The notes: generated from the letters alone by a model not told the origin. Shown: positions 33,212-41,760, counted from the first letter of the stretch. The stretch: DNA of 64,000 bases from Bifidobacterium callitrichidarum (GCF_003129905.1 NZ_QFFM01000012.1:1-64000); one strand, 5' to 3'. A program made the numbers and translations.

Positions 33212-33487
33212 TCAGTCGCCGATTTCGGCGAGGTCGATGTCGCGCTGTTCGGCGCGCATGTCGTTCTCGTCGAGGATGAGACCGTCGTCCGAGGCGGAGA
33301 TGTCGCCGGCCAAATCGTCGGCGCCTTCGGCGTATCCGTCGCGATAGCCGCGCTTGTATTCCGCGATGTCGAGTTCGACGCCCTCGTAGAGCATGTCGTC
33401 TACATGGAGGTTCCAGTTGTCCTCGGCCAGACCGAGGAGACCATCCTTGTAGCCGTCGAAGTGGCCGGCTTCGTAATCGTCGTTCAT
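33212..33487 (-). CDS. acidic protein with GYxDG repeats, 91 aa
   Basis: GGAGAG before ATG. Contains GHFDGYKDGLLG and YKRGYRDGYAEGADD, a spaced DGYxxG repeat that forms helical hairpins in other small proteins. Ends in acidic residues. Unknown. Confidence 0.7.
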   Translation of the reverse strand: MNDDYEAGHFDGYKDGLLGLAEDNWNLHVDDMLYEGVELDIAEYKRGYRDGYAEGADDLAGDISASDDGLILDENDMRAEQRDIDLAEIGD

Positions 33488-33568
33488 TTTTCTCTCCGTT
33501 TTCCTTCCGTCCATATCCGTTCCGTCCGTCCCATGCGTCCCGGATCGCGGGACGTGTCGGCCGGATGG

Positions 33569-34471
33569 ATGATGCGGTCTTCTAGTCTGGTGGTCGTGGA
33601 GAGAACGAGGGTATTCAGGGTTACGGTCAGTTGGCTGGACGAAGAACCGGGTGCCGGATGGTTTGACGACATGGAGGCGTCCTCTGACAGGATTTTCGTG
33701 CCATTGCCCAATCTGCTTGAAGTGGCGCAGGACGGCGGAAGCATCGATTATCCCGACATCACGTCCTCCCTCGGCTTCAAGGTGAGAATCCTGCCTGACG
33801 ACGACGGCAATGCATACGAATTGTCCGGAGAGAATCCCGGAATCCGTCTGACCATCGTTGACGACGACCACGATCTCGGAGACGACCCGCATATCAGCGA
33901 AATCGATCACGGAACCGCATTGCACCGGATGGATGCCGAAAACGCGGCGAAAGTGACCGTCCAGTGGCGGGAGGAAGGCGCCTTCGCAGCCACCTCCTAC
34001 GCTGACGTGCTGACCATCGACTCCGCCGCCTACATGGCGGCGAAACCTTTGATGGCCAGAATCGCCACCCGAATCATGGCCGAGGCCTCCTGGCACGAGC
34101 AGGACGTCACAACCCTGGATAATCTTCACTCCCGGCTTCGGAGATTCCGTTCCGCCGTGTCCGATCGGGAGATGAACGCCCCGGAATGCGGACCGAAGGT
34201 CGCCGTATGGAACGCGATGATGGGACGGCTTGAACTGGCCCTCGCCCAGGCCAAGGACAGAGCAGGCGCCATCCGCGAAGAGAGCGAGAGGAAACTCCAG
34301 CTTCTCCTGCTGCTCTTCGTGGTGATTTCGTCCGGCGGGACGATTTTCGAATGGGTGGATAGGATACCGTTCGCCTGCGTGAGGACGACCATTTCCGTTC
34401 TGGTCGTACTGGCATTGATAGCCGCCGGTCTGATAGGCTCCAGGTGGATAAACAAGGGTGCTCACGCCTGA
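33569..34471 (+). CDS. hypothetical protein with two C-terminal membrane helices
   Basis: About 300 aa; ATG at 33569 or 33572, or GTG at 33596. Soluble acidic domain, a helical stretch (ESERKLQLLLLLFVVISSGG) and a second transmembrane segment near the end. Divergent from the 33487 gene and convergent with 34462. Frame upstream of 33569 is a shadow. Confidence 0.65.
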   Translation: MMRSSSLVVVERTRVFRVTVSWLDEEPGAGWFDDMEASSDRIFVPLPNLLEVAQDGGSIDYPDITSSLGFKVRILPDDDGNAYELSGENPGIRLTIVDDDHDLGDDPHISEIDHGTALHRMDAENAAKVTVQWREEGAFAATSYADVLTIDSAAYMAAKPLMARIATRIMAEASWHEQDVTTLDNLHSRLRRFRSAVSDREMNAPECGPKVAVWNAMMGRLELALAQAKDRAGAIREESERKLQLLLLLFVVISSGGTIFEWVDRIPFACVRTTISVLVVLALIAAGLIGSRWINKGAHA

Positions 34472-34899
34472 CCCCCCGCCAGCAAAAAGGCACTCCAGCC
34501 GACGGAGACCACAAGACACCACACGGAGCCGCCTGCATGGCACAAGGCGAACCGGAGCCTTCGAATACGGAATTTTCCTCGTATCCCGCATTGTTCGGCC
34601 GCGGCCGAATCCAGGAAGACGTACAGCATCAGCGAGAACAGCAGAGTCTTCTCGGTTGATGTCAGATACGCATTCGAATAGGCAAGGCTCGCCACCGCCA
34701 TCAGGATGGAATCGGCCGCAATCAGCAGGGCCTGCGACCAGATGAACCGTCGCCGCCATCCCTTCGGTGGAATCAGCCCCCAGTCGCCTCCGGCGAATCC
34801 GGCGACGGCAGGTTTCGACCCGCGCCATGCGTACGCGAATCCGACCACGACCCAAGTGGCGGACAATAGGGCGGGCGCGAAGACAATCAGTCCGTTCAT
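34462..34899 (-). CDS. membrane protein, 145 aa
   Basis: Four hydrophobic segments with a CGIRGKFRIRRLRF loop. Start overlaps the gene at 34896. Ends 10 nt inside the convergent plus-strand gene. Confidence 0.7.
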   Translation of the reverse strand: MNGLIVFAPALLSATWVVVGFAYAWRGSKPAVAGFAGGDWGLIPPKGWRRRFIWSQALLIAADSILMAVASLAYSNAYLTSTEKTLLFSLMLYVFLDSAAAEQCGIRGKFRIRRLRFALCHAGGSVWCLVVSVGWSAFLLAGGQA

Positions 34900-35078
34900 G
34901 ACGTCTCCATCCCGTCCTTCGTTCGCGACTCCCCGATCGCATCGGCGAACGACTCGAACCGGATGTTCGGGTCGGTGCGCGGTTCGCGGTATTCGTTGTC
35001 GGGCAGGGTTTGCAGTACGCGGATGATCCGTTCGTCCGGTTCCGACGTTCGCGGAATCCTGCGGTCGTGTGCGGTCAT
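34896..35078 (-). CDS. small protein, 60 aa
   Basis: GGAGG before ATG, start overlapping the upstream stop. Charged: MTAHDRRIPRTSEPDER start. Unknown. Confidence 0.65.
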   Translation of the reverse strand: MTAHDRRIPRTSEPDERIIRVLQTLPDNEYREPRTDPNIRFESFADAIGESRTKDGMETS

Positions 35079-35278
35079 TTCGCCTCCAGGGTTTCGAGGA
35101 TGCGGTGCAGGTCTTCGAGTTCGCGTCGGGAGAGGCGGATGCGTCGTGTTCCGCCGGCGGTGATGACCCATGCGTGGTTCGGATTGCCGGTCGGCAGCCA
35201 GTGGACGCCGACGTCGTTCAGGTCGGCGCCGCAGACCATGCCGGCGCGCTCGTCGATGACGGGATTCCCGTCGGTCAT
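35075..35278 (-). CDS. small protein, 67 aa
   Basis: Strand-rich N-terminus (VGVHWLPTGNPNHAWVITA) and a helical end (SRRELEDLHRILETLEAK). Coupled by ATGA on both sides. Confidence 0.7.
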   Translation of the reverse strand: MTDGNPVIDERAGMVCGADLNDVGVHWLPTGNPNHAWVITAGGTRRIRLSRRELEDLHRILETLEAK

Positions 35279-35772
35279 TTATCCTCCGGTTTCATCAGCG
35301 TTCCGTCCGGTCCGGCGAGACCCACCATGGTTCCGTCGATGACGAGCGTGCCGTGTACGAGGCGGTCGCCCTTCAGCCAGGTGACGGCGGTCCCGTCGTC
35401 GGGTAGTTCGTAGTCCGGGCAGTCGTCCGCGCATCGAAGATGATCGACGCCGAACGTCCGTTCCGTGCGTTCCGTGAACGTGGCGGACGATTCGCGGATC
35501 ATGTCGGCGTCGAATCGGGTTCTGACGCCCTGCACCATGACCAAAGCGCCGGTCAGCATGGCAAGCAGGCCGATGACGACGCCGGCCCGTGCCATGACCT
35601 TCCGCGCCTTCGGATCATCCAGTTCCTTCATGGCCGCGAAGTCGCCGTCCGCCATCAGCCAGCCAAATACCACTATCGCCAGACCGAAGACGATCCACAG
35701 GAACGCGGCGAAGTTCGCGTCCTCCACAGAGGGTCCGAGTGATTCGAGCCACTGCGAGTAGTCGGCCATCAT
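35275..35772 (-). CDS. membrane protein with extracytoplasmic domain, 165 aa
   Basis: Two transmembrane segments (residues about 22-40 and 62-82). The C-terminal part has CADDC and short strands. Coupled by ATGA. Confidence 0.72.
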   Translation of the reverse strand: MMADYSQWLESLGPSVEDANFAAFLWIVFGLAIVVFGWLMADGDFAAMKELDDPKARKVMARAGVVIGLLAMLTGALVMVQGVRTRFDADMIRESSATFTERTERTFGVDHLRCADDCPDYELPDDGTAVTWLKGDRLVHGTLVIDGTMVGLAGPDGTLMKPEDK

Positions 35773-35969
35773 GATTTCTTCCCCACGGGCCCGTACGAGA
35801 CCACGCCGTGCGCGGGCCGTCCGTCGAAGTCACGGACGAACATGACAGCGTACCCGTCCGTAAGAGAGACGGCCAGTCCGCCGCCCGCCGTGTTCCGGGC
35901 CGGACCGGTGAGGACCGCGCCGCTCTCGTATTCGATCCTGATCGGGGTGCCGTCCTTGATGTCCGTCAT
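35769..35969 (-). CDS. small beta-rich protein, 66 aa
   Basis: Starts MTDIKDGTPIRIEYESGAVL and contains TGPARNTAGGG; this matches the N-terminus of the 46800 protein (IRATFETGAVITGP). Probably a small beta-barrel. Unknown. Confidence 0.7.
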   Translation of the reverse strand: MTDIKDGTPIRIEYESGAVLTGPARNTAGGGLAVSLTDGYAVMFVRDFDGRPAHGVVSYGPVGKKS

Positions 35970-36247
35970 GATTCGTCCTTTCCATCCGTTTCGGCGAGTT
36001 CGCTTACGAAATCCCCGAAATCCCGGTCAACCACGTAATCCCCCAGGTCGCCGCCGGCCGTCCGGTAGGTGATGGTCGTCTCCGGCCATTCCGGGCCGCA
36101 TGTGTCGCAGGCGGCTTCAAGGAAACCATGCGACCCCCAGAAGACGACGGCGACCGGCCGATCCGGATCATCCGGCGCGGGGTCGAGTTCTCGCAGCAGC
36201 CATGCGAGCATGGCGCGTTCCAGATCATGTTTGAATTCGTCGCTCAT
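35966..36247 (-). CDS. hypothetical protein, 93 aa
   Basis: GGAG before ATG; start MSDEFKHDLERAMLAWLL. Contains CDTCGPEW. Longer open frame not supported. Confidence 0.7.
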   Translation of the reverse strand: MSDEFKHDLERAMLAWLLRELDPAPDDPDRPVAVVFWGSHGFLEAACDTCGPEWPETTITYRTAGGDLGDYVVDRDFGDFVSELAETDGKDES

Positions 36248-36299
36248 ACGTCCTCTTTCTCCTCCGATGCGATGTGGGGTGTTCATGCGTTCCCGCCGC

Positions 36300-36560
36300 T
36301 CAGTCCCCGTCGAGCCAGGCGTACCGGCTCGCCCTGTAGCGGAGAGCCCAATCGCGTTCTTTTCGTTCGACAAGCAGGCGTCCCAGACCGGTCAGTCCGG
36401 TCGCGTACACGTGCCGTTCGATCGGACGCCATTTTCGTTTCCTCGGGAGGAATCGCCAGAGGACGCATTCGATGCGTTCGTCCGCTCCGAACACGTTGTA
36501 GTGATAGGTGCGGGAGAACGCGAACCCGACCGATTCATGCATGTCAGCCGCGTCAGTCAC
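36300..36560 (-). CDS. hypothetical basic protein, 86 aa
   Basis: Arg-rich (RFLPRKRKWRPIERHVY). ATGA overlap with the 36557 gene. Unknown. Confidence 0.68.
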   Translation of the reverse strand: MTDAADMHESVGFAFSRTYHYNVFGADERIECVLWRFLPRKRKWRPIERHVYATGLTGLGRLLVERKERDWALRYRASRYAWLDGD

Positions 36561-36736
36561 GATGTTTCTCCGGCCTGCTCTGTTATACGGTGGTCGTGTG
36601 CGTCAAGCCAACGGTGGAATGCCCGGCGGGCGTCGAGTAGGCTCGGGTTTGCGGTCAATGAGTATTCCTCTTCGACTCCGCGTACGAAGTATTCTTCGAT
36701 TTCCTTATCGTCGGGTATCCATTCTTTATGGTTCAT
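36557..36736 (-). CDS. small acidic protein, 59 aa
   Basis: Start MNHKEWIPDDKEIEEYF with GGAG upstream. First gene of the operon, 37 nt behind the promoter-like core at 36773. Confidence 0.7.
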   Translation of the reverse strand: MNHKEWIPDDKEIEEYFVRGVEEEYSLTANPSLLDARRAFHRWLDAHDHRITEQAGETS

Positions 36737-36772
36737 TGGCGCTTCTCCAGTGGCTTGCAAAACTCTGCTTTC

Positions 36773-36792
36773 GTGTAGACACTGACAATGTA
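36773..36792 (-). promoter_or_regulatory. degenerate shared promoter core
   Basis: Minus-strand TACATT, 6 nt, GTCTACAC. The weakest clear copy; it is the only one near the GC-rich block. Confidence 0.5.
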
Positions 36793-36831
36793 TCTCGTAA
36801 TGAGTTGCGATAACCACGCACGTAAAATGGC

Positions 36832-37533
36832 CTACGCCTTTTTCTTTTTCCTTTTCACTTTTGGCTGCACTCCGGTCAGATGCTCGCGCACCAGTCCAGT
36901 TGTATCGACGATAACGAGGCGGTCAAGCAGGCTCATGTCCTTGCGGATAGCGCGCCGCAGGACGACGGCCACGTTTAGGACGGCGCGGGAATCATGTTCC
37001 AAACCGGATAGGTCTACTGTGAACCGTTCCATGTGATGTCGTTCCAAAGCAACCCGGACCGCGTGGGCCAGATCATTCGATGCGATTCTCGTGCCAAGCT
37101 TTTCCGCGATGCCTTTAGCGTTTAACGGGAGGAACGCCGGGTAGAGTGCCGCACGCTCCAAGAGTTGCAGTCGTTCCGCCATGGCGTATCGTTCCAAGGA
37201 TGGAGCGAAACCGACTCGCGGCAGGTCGCACCATTCGTTGGAGGTGCCGTTCGGCAGATACAGTTTCTCCAGGAAGTTCATGCTCAGATCGTCCAATCCG
37301 ACGGCGCCGATGGTGCAAGTTGGATGTTCGCGAATGACCTGGCGTAGCTTGCGGGCGGTTCTGTCGCCGATCTTGTTCGGAGCGGGAACCACGAGGATTC
37401 GGTCTTCGAGTTCAATCATGAGCGCGGACATGCCGTTGACCAGCATTATCGGCTTAGTAAATATGGACGGTTCCACGGTTTTCCGGCGACTCAAGTCGAA
37501 ACCTCCATCGTCAACTCGCCTAGTTCTGCTCAT
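36832..37533 (-). CDS. hypothetical protein, 233 aa
   Basis: Contains RILVVPAPNKIGDRTARKLR and ends in a Lys-rich tail (VQPKVKRKKKKA). Helix/strand pattern of a soluble nucleic-acid-related protein; no family recognised. Overlaps the zinc-ribbon gene. Confidence 0.75.
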   Translation of the reverse strand: MSRTRRVDDGGFDLSRRKTVEPSIFTKPIMLVNGMSALMIELEDRILVVPAPNKIGDRTARKLRQVIREHPTCTIGAVGLDDLSMNFLEKLYLPNGTSNEWCDLPRVGFAPSLERYAMAERLQLLERAALYPAFLPLNAKGIAEKLGTRIASNDLAHAVRVALERHHMERFTVDLSGLEHDSRAVLNVAVVLRRAIRKDMSLLDRLVIVDTTGLVREHLTGVQPKVKRKKKKA

Positions 37534-37781
37534 TCCCTGTTCTTCCTATCCTTGATGATTTCCGCGCAGATACGACACAAGCCGTTCTCATCCAAGGTCG
37601 CGGCCTCACCGCAGTTGCGGCACAACCCGTATCCGGGAGTCAGACGACTCCCGTAACGGTCGAATACATAGTCGGCCATGCGGCGAGGGTTGATGATGGC
37701 GATGCTGCCGTTGCTGGCGAAGTAGGTGCTTAAAGCCTCCCGCAGTTCTTCCCTGCTGAAGGTTTTCCGTTGCTCAGACAT
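37530..37781 (-). CDS. zinc-ribbon protein, 83 aa
   Basis: Start MSEQRKTFSREELREAL with AAGAGGA upstream. C-terminal CRNCGEAATLDENGLCRIC is a zinc ribbon. Unknown partner. Confidence 0.72.
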   Translation of the reverse strand: MSEQRKTFSREELREALSTYFASNGSIAIINPRRMADYVFDRYGSRLTPGYGLCRNCGEAATLDENGLCRICAEIIKDRKNRE

Positions 37782-38355
37782 ATTCCTCTTCCTCATTCAG
37801 GATGAAGGGAACCTCACTCCACGAGTCGAACGCGACGGTTCCCTTGATGTCCTTGCAATACTCGTGGTTCGGATGCAGGATCAGCGCATCATACGTGTTG
37901 AAAACGGTTTCCAACACGTCGGGCTTGTCGTCGATGAGCACGTTGAAGCGAATGTCGGTTTTGTCGCCGAAGTGCAGACCGTCGTAGGGGATGTTGTTGG
38001 CTTTCAGCCAACGGGCGGTGGTGCCGCGCGTATCGTCTTTGCGACTGGTGGAGATGATGATGCGCCAACCGGTTTCGTGCAGGGTTTGGATGGCTTCGAC
38101 GGCACCCTCGTAGGGTTGTTCGTTGTAGTAGAGACCGTCTCCGACTGCGCGCTTGTGCCACCAGAGGAAGCTTTTCAGGTCTCCGGTGAACGGCCAGCCT
38201 GCGGTTTTGCTGAAGTCGTAGGCGATGGGGTTGGGGCACGGGTAGTCGTTGGCGTCGCGTCCGCATTGGCGGATGAACATGCGGAGTGCGTCGGTGTAGT
38301 CGGCGATGGTGTTGTCGATGTCGATGCAGACGACGGGCTGGTTGTTAATGGTCAT
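37774..38355 (-). CDS. 5'(3')-deoxyribonucleotidase-like HAD protein
   Basis: 193 aa. CIDIDNTIADYTDAL gives the HAD motif I; IIISTSRKDD is motif II and VLIDDKPDVL motif III. The cap with PYEGAVEAIQTLHETG matches deoxyribonucleotidases of the NT5C type. It removes phosphate from dNMPs, consistent with the nearby thymidylate synthase and MazG-like protein in dNTP control. Confidence 0.85.
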   Translation of the reverse strand: MTINNQPVVCIDIDNTIADYTDALRMFIRQCGRDANDYPCPNPIAYDFSKTAGWPFTGDLKSFLWWHKRAVGDGLYYNEQPYEGAVEAIQTLHETGWRIIISTSRKDDTRGTTARWLKANNIPYDGLHFGDKTDIRFNVLIDDKPDVLETVFNTYDALILHPNHEYCKDIKGTVAFDSWSEVPFILNEEEEYV

Positions 38356-38384
38356 GTTGGTTTCTCTCTGTTTAACCTCTGTTT

Positions 38385-38428
38385 GTGTGGACAGTTACAG
38401 TATATCCCACTAGAGGTTGCGACATGCC
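38385..38428 (-). promoter_or_regulatory. shared tripartite promoter
   Basis: Minus-strand GGCATGTCG, 15 nt, TATACT, 6 nt, GTCCACAC. Drives the nucleotidase operon. Confidence 0.82.
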
Positions 38429-38446
38429 GAAACCAACAAAAACAGG

Positions 38447-38692
38447 TCAGGAACGCCCCAACTCCTCCAACCGATCCGCCAACCCATCAAGCCACTCATC
38501 GACCTCATCCGTCGCATAACCCGAATAACGGCACGGCAGATTCAGATGACGCACCTCGTCAGCGGTCAGGCCGGACACATCGTCAGGATGATGGACGGTC
38601 ATCTCCGCGAGACGCACCAGCAGGTCCACCGCATACGGTTCATAACAAGCCGACTGCTGCACCAGCTTGAACTCAGGCGCATCAATCGACAT
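38447..38692 (-). CDS. hypothetical protein, 81 aa
   Basis: Start MSIDAPEFKLVQQSA, overlapping the upstream stop. Helical, ends LDGLADRLEELGRS. Unknown. Confidence 0.68.
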   Translation of the reverse strand: MSIDAPEFKLVQQSACYEPYAVDLLVRLAEMTVHHPDDVSGLTADEVRHLNLPCRYSGYATDEVDEWLDGLADRLEELGRS

Positions 38693-39029
38693 AATCCAAC
38701 CCCGTCCAATCACGCAACATGTCACCCAGACTAGTACCCTTCAACAGGACGACGAACGGTTCGCCGCCATCAGTGGACAAGGTGATCAGCGAGCAGGCGC
38801 ACCGGTCGGGCTGTTGATCCGTCGGATCGGTGATATCCTCCCAGGCGATCAACTGGCAATCATCCAAACTGATACTCGACGGGTCGATAGGCGAATAATC
38901 ATAATAGCCGCCCGCGTCGTCCACATAATTGCGGACCAGGACGGGATCGCCGTTGCTGAAATGCGAGGCGAGCTGCTCCCTGATGTGGGCGAGGATCAGG
39001 TCTTTGAAGATGGCTTCGTTGTCGGTCAA
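38682..39029 (-). CDS. hypothetical protein, 115 aa
   Basis: TTG start at 39029, with GGAGG 7 nt upstream and TTGA overlapping the preceding stop. Acidic, with YYDYSPIDPSSIS. A longer frame exists but overlaps its neighbour. Confidence 0.7.
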   Translation of the reverse strand: MTDNEAIFKDLILAHIREQLASHFSNGDPVLVRNYVDDAGGYYDYSPIDPSSISLDDCQLIAWEDITDPTDQQPDRCACSLITLSTDGGEPFVVLLKGTSLGDMLRDWTGLDYVD

Positions 39030-39400
39030 ACTGTTACCTCCAGTCCGGTGGTTTCGCCGATGAAATCGGCGAGACTCCAATTGTTGATATATAGGGAAAT
39101 CTTGTTCGGATGATCCGCGTCGATGGCGTACTTGGTGGGATGCAGGGTTTCGAGTTCGATCCGCATGCCGATGATCCGTTGCGGGAAGTCGCCGGTCTCG
39201 TCGTAGCCCATGTAGCTTCCGACGCTAGTGAGTTCGGCGCCATCCAGCATGACCGCGTCCTTTTTGGAGAGTTCGTCGCAGACCACCGTGTCAACTTGCT
39301 GGTGTGCGTAACTGATTTGCAGTTTTCCGGCGCTCCATTTCTTATGGAGCAGGTGCATCAGCTTGAGTGTGAGAAGGTCTCGAAAATCAGGCTTGTTCAT
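39026..39400 (-). CDS. hypothetical protein, 124 aa
   Basis: Start MNKPDFRDLLTLKLMH with GAGG upstream. C-terminal strand and helix: NKISLYINNWSLADFIGE. Paralogy with the 38682 protein is possible because both end in a similar sequence (LGDML and LADFI). Confidence 0.72.
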   Translation of the reverse strand: MNKPDFRDLLTLKLMHLLHKKWSAGKLQISYAHQQVDTVVCDELSKKDAVMLDGAELTSVGSYMGYDETGDFPQRIIGMRIELETLHPTKYAIDADHPNKISLYINNWSLADFIGETTGLEVTV

Positions 39401-39608
39401 GGTGTCCTCGTTTCCAAATGGTTTCGCTGGTTTCGACGTCGATGACTTTGGCGTCGCTGTCCGTGAGGTCGATGTTCTGGCTGAGCCGGTATTCGTCGGC
39501 GTGGTCGAGGAGCTCGTGGAGCGCGTCTTCTTCGGTGGCGTCTTCACCGAGTTCCACGGTGAACTCTCCGACGTAGGTCTCGTAATACTTGATTTTGAAG
39601 CGCTTCAT
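39387..39608 (-). CDS. small acidic protein, 73 aa
   Basis: Start MKRFKIKYYETYVGEF; contains EDATEEDALHELLDHADEY, ending in a strand. GAG upstream; a TTG at 39620 is an alternative. Confidence 0.7.
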   Translation of the reverse strand: MKRFKIKYYETYVGEFTVELGEDATEEDALHELLDHADEYRLSQNIDLTDSDAKVIDVETSETIWKRGHHEQA

Positions 39609-39627
39609 ATTTGTCGACAATCTCGGT

Positions 39628-40008
39628 TCAGCGGTCGATGGAGACGGACTCGCGGTCGATCTTCAGATCATCGAGCGCACGATCGAGCGCGTAGTCGAGA
39701 TTGTCCTCGTCGTTGGCGGTTTCGCCGCTGTAGTAGGCCCATCGGCAGGCCAGTTTCTCGGGGTCTTCGATCTTACTCACGTCGATGTCGAATCCTTGGA
39801 GCATGGTTTTGTCAATCATGACGGTCGGATACTGGTTGTCGGATTCCGCGTACGTCCAGGCGTCGGGCTCTTCGACGGCGTTTTCAATGGTTTCGGGATG
39901 ATAGGTGTCAAGGAATTCAAGGAACAGTCGGATGGCCTGGTCTTCGTCGTCGTTGACCATGTAGTGGTCGAGCGCGTCTTGCAGGTAAGCCTTGTATGCC
40001 TTGTTCAT
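39628..40008 (-). CDS. acidic protein, 126 aa
   Basis: GGAGAGAG before ATG. All-helical: MNKAYKAYLQDALDHY then acidic helices. First gene behind the promoter at 40066. Confidence 0.74.
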   Translation of the reverse strand: MNKAYKAYLQDALDHYMVNDDEDQAIRLFLEFLDTYHPETIENAVEEPDAWTYAESDNQYPTVMIDKTMLQGFDIDVSKIEDPEKLACRWAYYSGETANDEDNLDYALDRALDDLKIDRESVSIDR

Positions 40009-40065
40009 GTTGGTCTCTCTCCGTTGTTTGGCTCTGTTTTGTGGGGTTGTTTCCAACCCTTTCTC

Positions 40066-40109
40066 GTGTGGATGTATTCAGTATATCTCATTAGGGAGAA
40101 CGACACGCC
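40066..40109 (-). promoter_or_regulatory. shared tripartite promoter
   Basis: Minus-strand GGCGTGTCG, 15 nt, TATACT, 6 nt, ATCCACAC. One deviation from the consensus. Confidence 0.82.
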
Positions 40110-40122
40110 AAAAACAAGAAAA

Positions 40123-40142
40123 CCCGGCCGCAAACGGTCGGG
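40123..40142 (-). terminator. Rho-independent terminator
   Basis: CCCGACCG and CGGCCGGG with a TTTG loop, then TTTTCTTG on the minus strand. Ends the 40161 gene just before the next promoter. Confidence 0.72.
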
Positions 40143-40160
40143 CCAAGGGCAAAACAAAAC

Positions 40161-40517
40161 TCAGTAGGAACTCGCGGCGGACGCGGCGATCAGCATGATC
40201 ACGAAAATCAAGGCATAGAAGACAATAGCGACGATGACCGAGACAAGAGCACCCATACCGGCTTTCTTGGCGCTCAACGGCTTCTCGGTCTTCCAAACGA
40301 GATAAAGAATCAAGCCGACCAATGGGACGAAGAAACCGAGCACGGCCCAGCCGAACGAACCGGTGTCGGCCGGGTTCGTGGCCGGGTATTGCGGTTGGTA
40401 TCCGGCGGCGGGTTGCGGCACGGGCGGTGCCTGCTGATACTGCGGCTGTTGGTATTGGTTGGGTTGTTGGTATTGCGGTGGCTGCTGCGGGTTTGGATTT
40501 TGGTATGGCGACGACAT
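40161..40517 (-). CDS. Gln/Pro-rich membrane protein, 118 aa
   Basis: Low-complexity PQ/YQ tail (residues 1-48) followed by DTGSFGWAVLGFFVPLVGLI and a second transmembrane segment, paralogous to 11957-12409. GGAAGG precedes ATG. It stands alone, with its own upstream region and terminator. Confidence 0.8.
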   Translation of the reverse strand: MSSPYQNPNPQQPPQYQQPNQYQQPQYQQAPPVPQPAAGYQPQYPATNPADTGSFGWAVLGFFVPLVGLILYLVWKTEKPLSAKKAGMGALVSVIVAIVFYALIFVIMLIAASAASSY

Positions 40518-40638
40518 ATGTGGAACCTTCCTGTTGTTTTGTTGAAGCGGTTCCAGCTTATAGGTTGCGGAAGGCGCATTGTTCGCAGCTGTTTTCGAGG
40601 GTTTGTGCGAGCTGTGGTTTGGCTTGTTTTTGCGGCTC

Positions 40639-40682
40639 GGCGTGTCTTAATTCCCGGTGTTCTATACTGTAATTGTCCACAC
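40639..40682 (+). promoter_or_regulatory. shared tripartite promoter, plus strand
   Basis: GGCGTGTCT at 40639-40647, 15 nt, TATACT at 40663-40668, 6 nt, GTCCACAC at 40675-40682. 41 nt upstream of the 40724 gene. Confidence 0.82.
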
Positions 40683-40723
40683 AAAAAGGGTTGAAACAAA
40701 CCCACAAGACAGAGAGAGACAAC

Positions 40724-41308
40724 ATGCAGAACGCCACCTACATCGGCAATATCGACGACATCAGCACCCAGGAAGTACTCGAAACCGCAAAGAACGAAAC
40801 CGGAAACCTCGATCAACCCATGACCGCACAGCGCGTCATAGCCCTCGCCGCCCTCGGCTTCGCGTATCTCAAAACCAACGACGCCCATAGGTTCATGGAA
40901 TATTTGTCCGCAAACGATGAATATCAGGAAAAGTATCAGGGTTACATTGGCAATATCGTCGGACTCCCCGCAACCGATGTCCTCGACGCCATGCATTCCA
41001 GCGGTATCGCCATTGTCCCCGAATGCGAGATGGACGATTTCAGCTGCGGCTCGGAGGCTTACACGCAGGACCTCGTGTGGGATAACGACGGCGTCTCAAT
41101 CGACTTTTCCCAAATGCTGAACGATCCGACCGAAGAGGATAGCCGCCCGGATGAGAACCGAATCCCGTTCGCGCGCGCCGGCGTCGGCCTGATGGGCCTT
41201 GACAGGGTGCCGGACCTTGCCAATCGTGTCACCGCGTCTGACGTTTCTCAGGCGGTTGATGAGTTCCGGGATGAGTACAACGGTTCGTATATCGCGTTCA
41301 AGCTTTGA
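40724..41308 (+). CDS. hypothetical protein, 194 aa
   Basis: Start MQNATYIGNIDDIST. Acidic and soluble with a CEMDDFSCGSE segment. GAGAGAG site upstream. No recognised family. Confidence 0.78.
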   Translation: MQNATYIGNIDDISTQEVLETAKNETGNLDQPMTAQRVIALAALGFAYLKTNDAHRFMEYLSANDEYQEKYQGYIGNIVGLPATDVLDAMHSSGIAIVPECEMDDFSCGSEAYTQDLVWDNDGVSIDFSQMLNDPTEEDSRPDENRIPFARAGVGLMGLDRVPDLANRVTASDVSQAVDEFRDEYNGSYIAFKL

Positions 41309-41385
41309 TTGACTGGCCGCCGTCAGCCTGTATCGGCGGCCCTTGCCGTTGAAAACAAAAGAAAATGGCGGTTTTTCAACGTTTC

Positions 41386-41429
41386 GGCGTGTCGAAAATC
41401 CCTATGTTATATACTGTAATTGTCCACAC
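41386..41429 (+). promoter_or_regulatory. shared tripartite promoter, plus strand, perfect copy
   Basis: GGCGTGTCG at 41386-41394, 15 nt, TATACT at 41410-41415, 6 nt, GTCCACAC at 41422-41429. Drives the 41459 gene. Confidence 0.85.
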
Positions 41430-41458
41430 AGAGAGCAGGTTTTTGAAAGGAGAAAACC

Positions 41459-41701
41459 ATGGACACCTTCGAAATCATCAGCCACGAGGACAACACCACA
41501 CGCAAGGTCATCGGATACGAAACCCTCGAAAAGGCCCTCCTCGACATGTTCGAACCCGACTCCTACCAAGGTGAAAACGACGAGACCGGTGAGACCTACA
41601 CTACGCGCGACATCGTCCACAAGCTCGTCCTGAAGCTTGCAGACGGTCAGGAAACCGACGATCTGGAAGCCGCGCTGGACTTGGAAATCAAGCGGCTCTA
41701 A
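41459..41701 (+). CDS. small acidic protein, 80 aa
   Basis: AAAGGAG before ATG. MDTFEIISHEDNTTRKV start; helical end. Followed by a hairpin at 41712. Confidence 0.77.
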   Translation: MDTFEIISHEDNTTRKVIGYETLEKALLDMFEPDSYQGENDETGETYTTRDIVHKLVLKLADGQETDDLEAALDLEIKRL

Positions 41702-41711
41702 CCGATATCGC

Positions 41712-41737
41712 GGGTTGGAAGCAACAGCTTCCAACCC
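41712..41737 (+). terminator. hairpin after the 41459 gene
   Basis: GGGTTGGAAGC pairs with GCTTCCAACCC. No T-run follows. Confidence 0.6.
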
Positions 41738-41760
41738 CTACTCCATCTACGACAAAAGCG

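Noticed and set aside
33488-34942. Upstream part of a 576-codon minus-strand frame ending at 33212
   Set aside because: Only the last 91 codons have a ribosome site and protein-like sequence; the rest is antisense to the 33569 gene.
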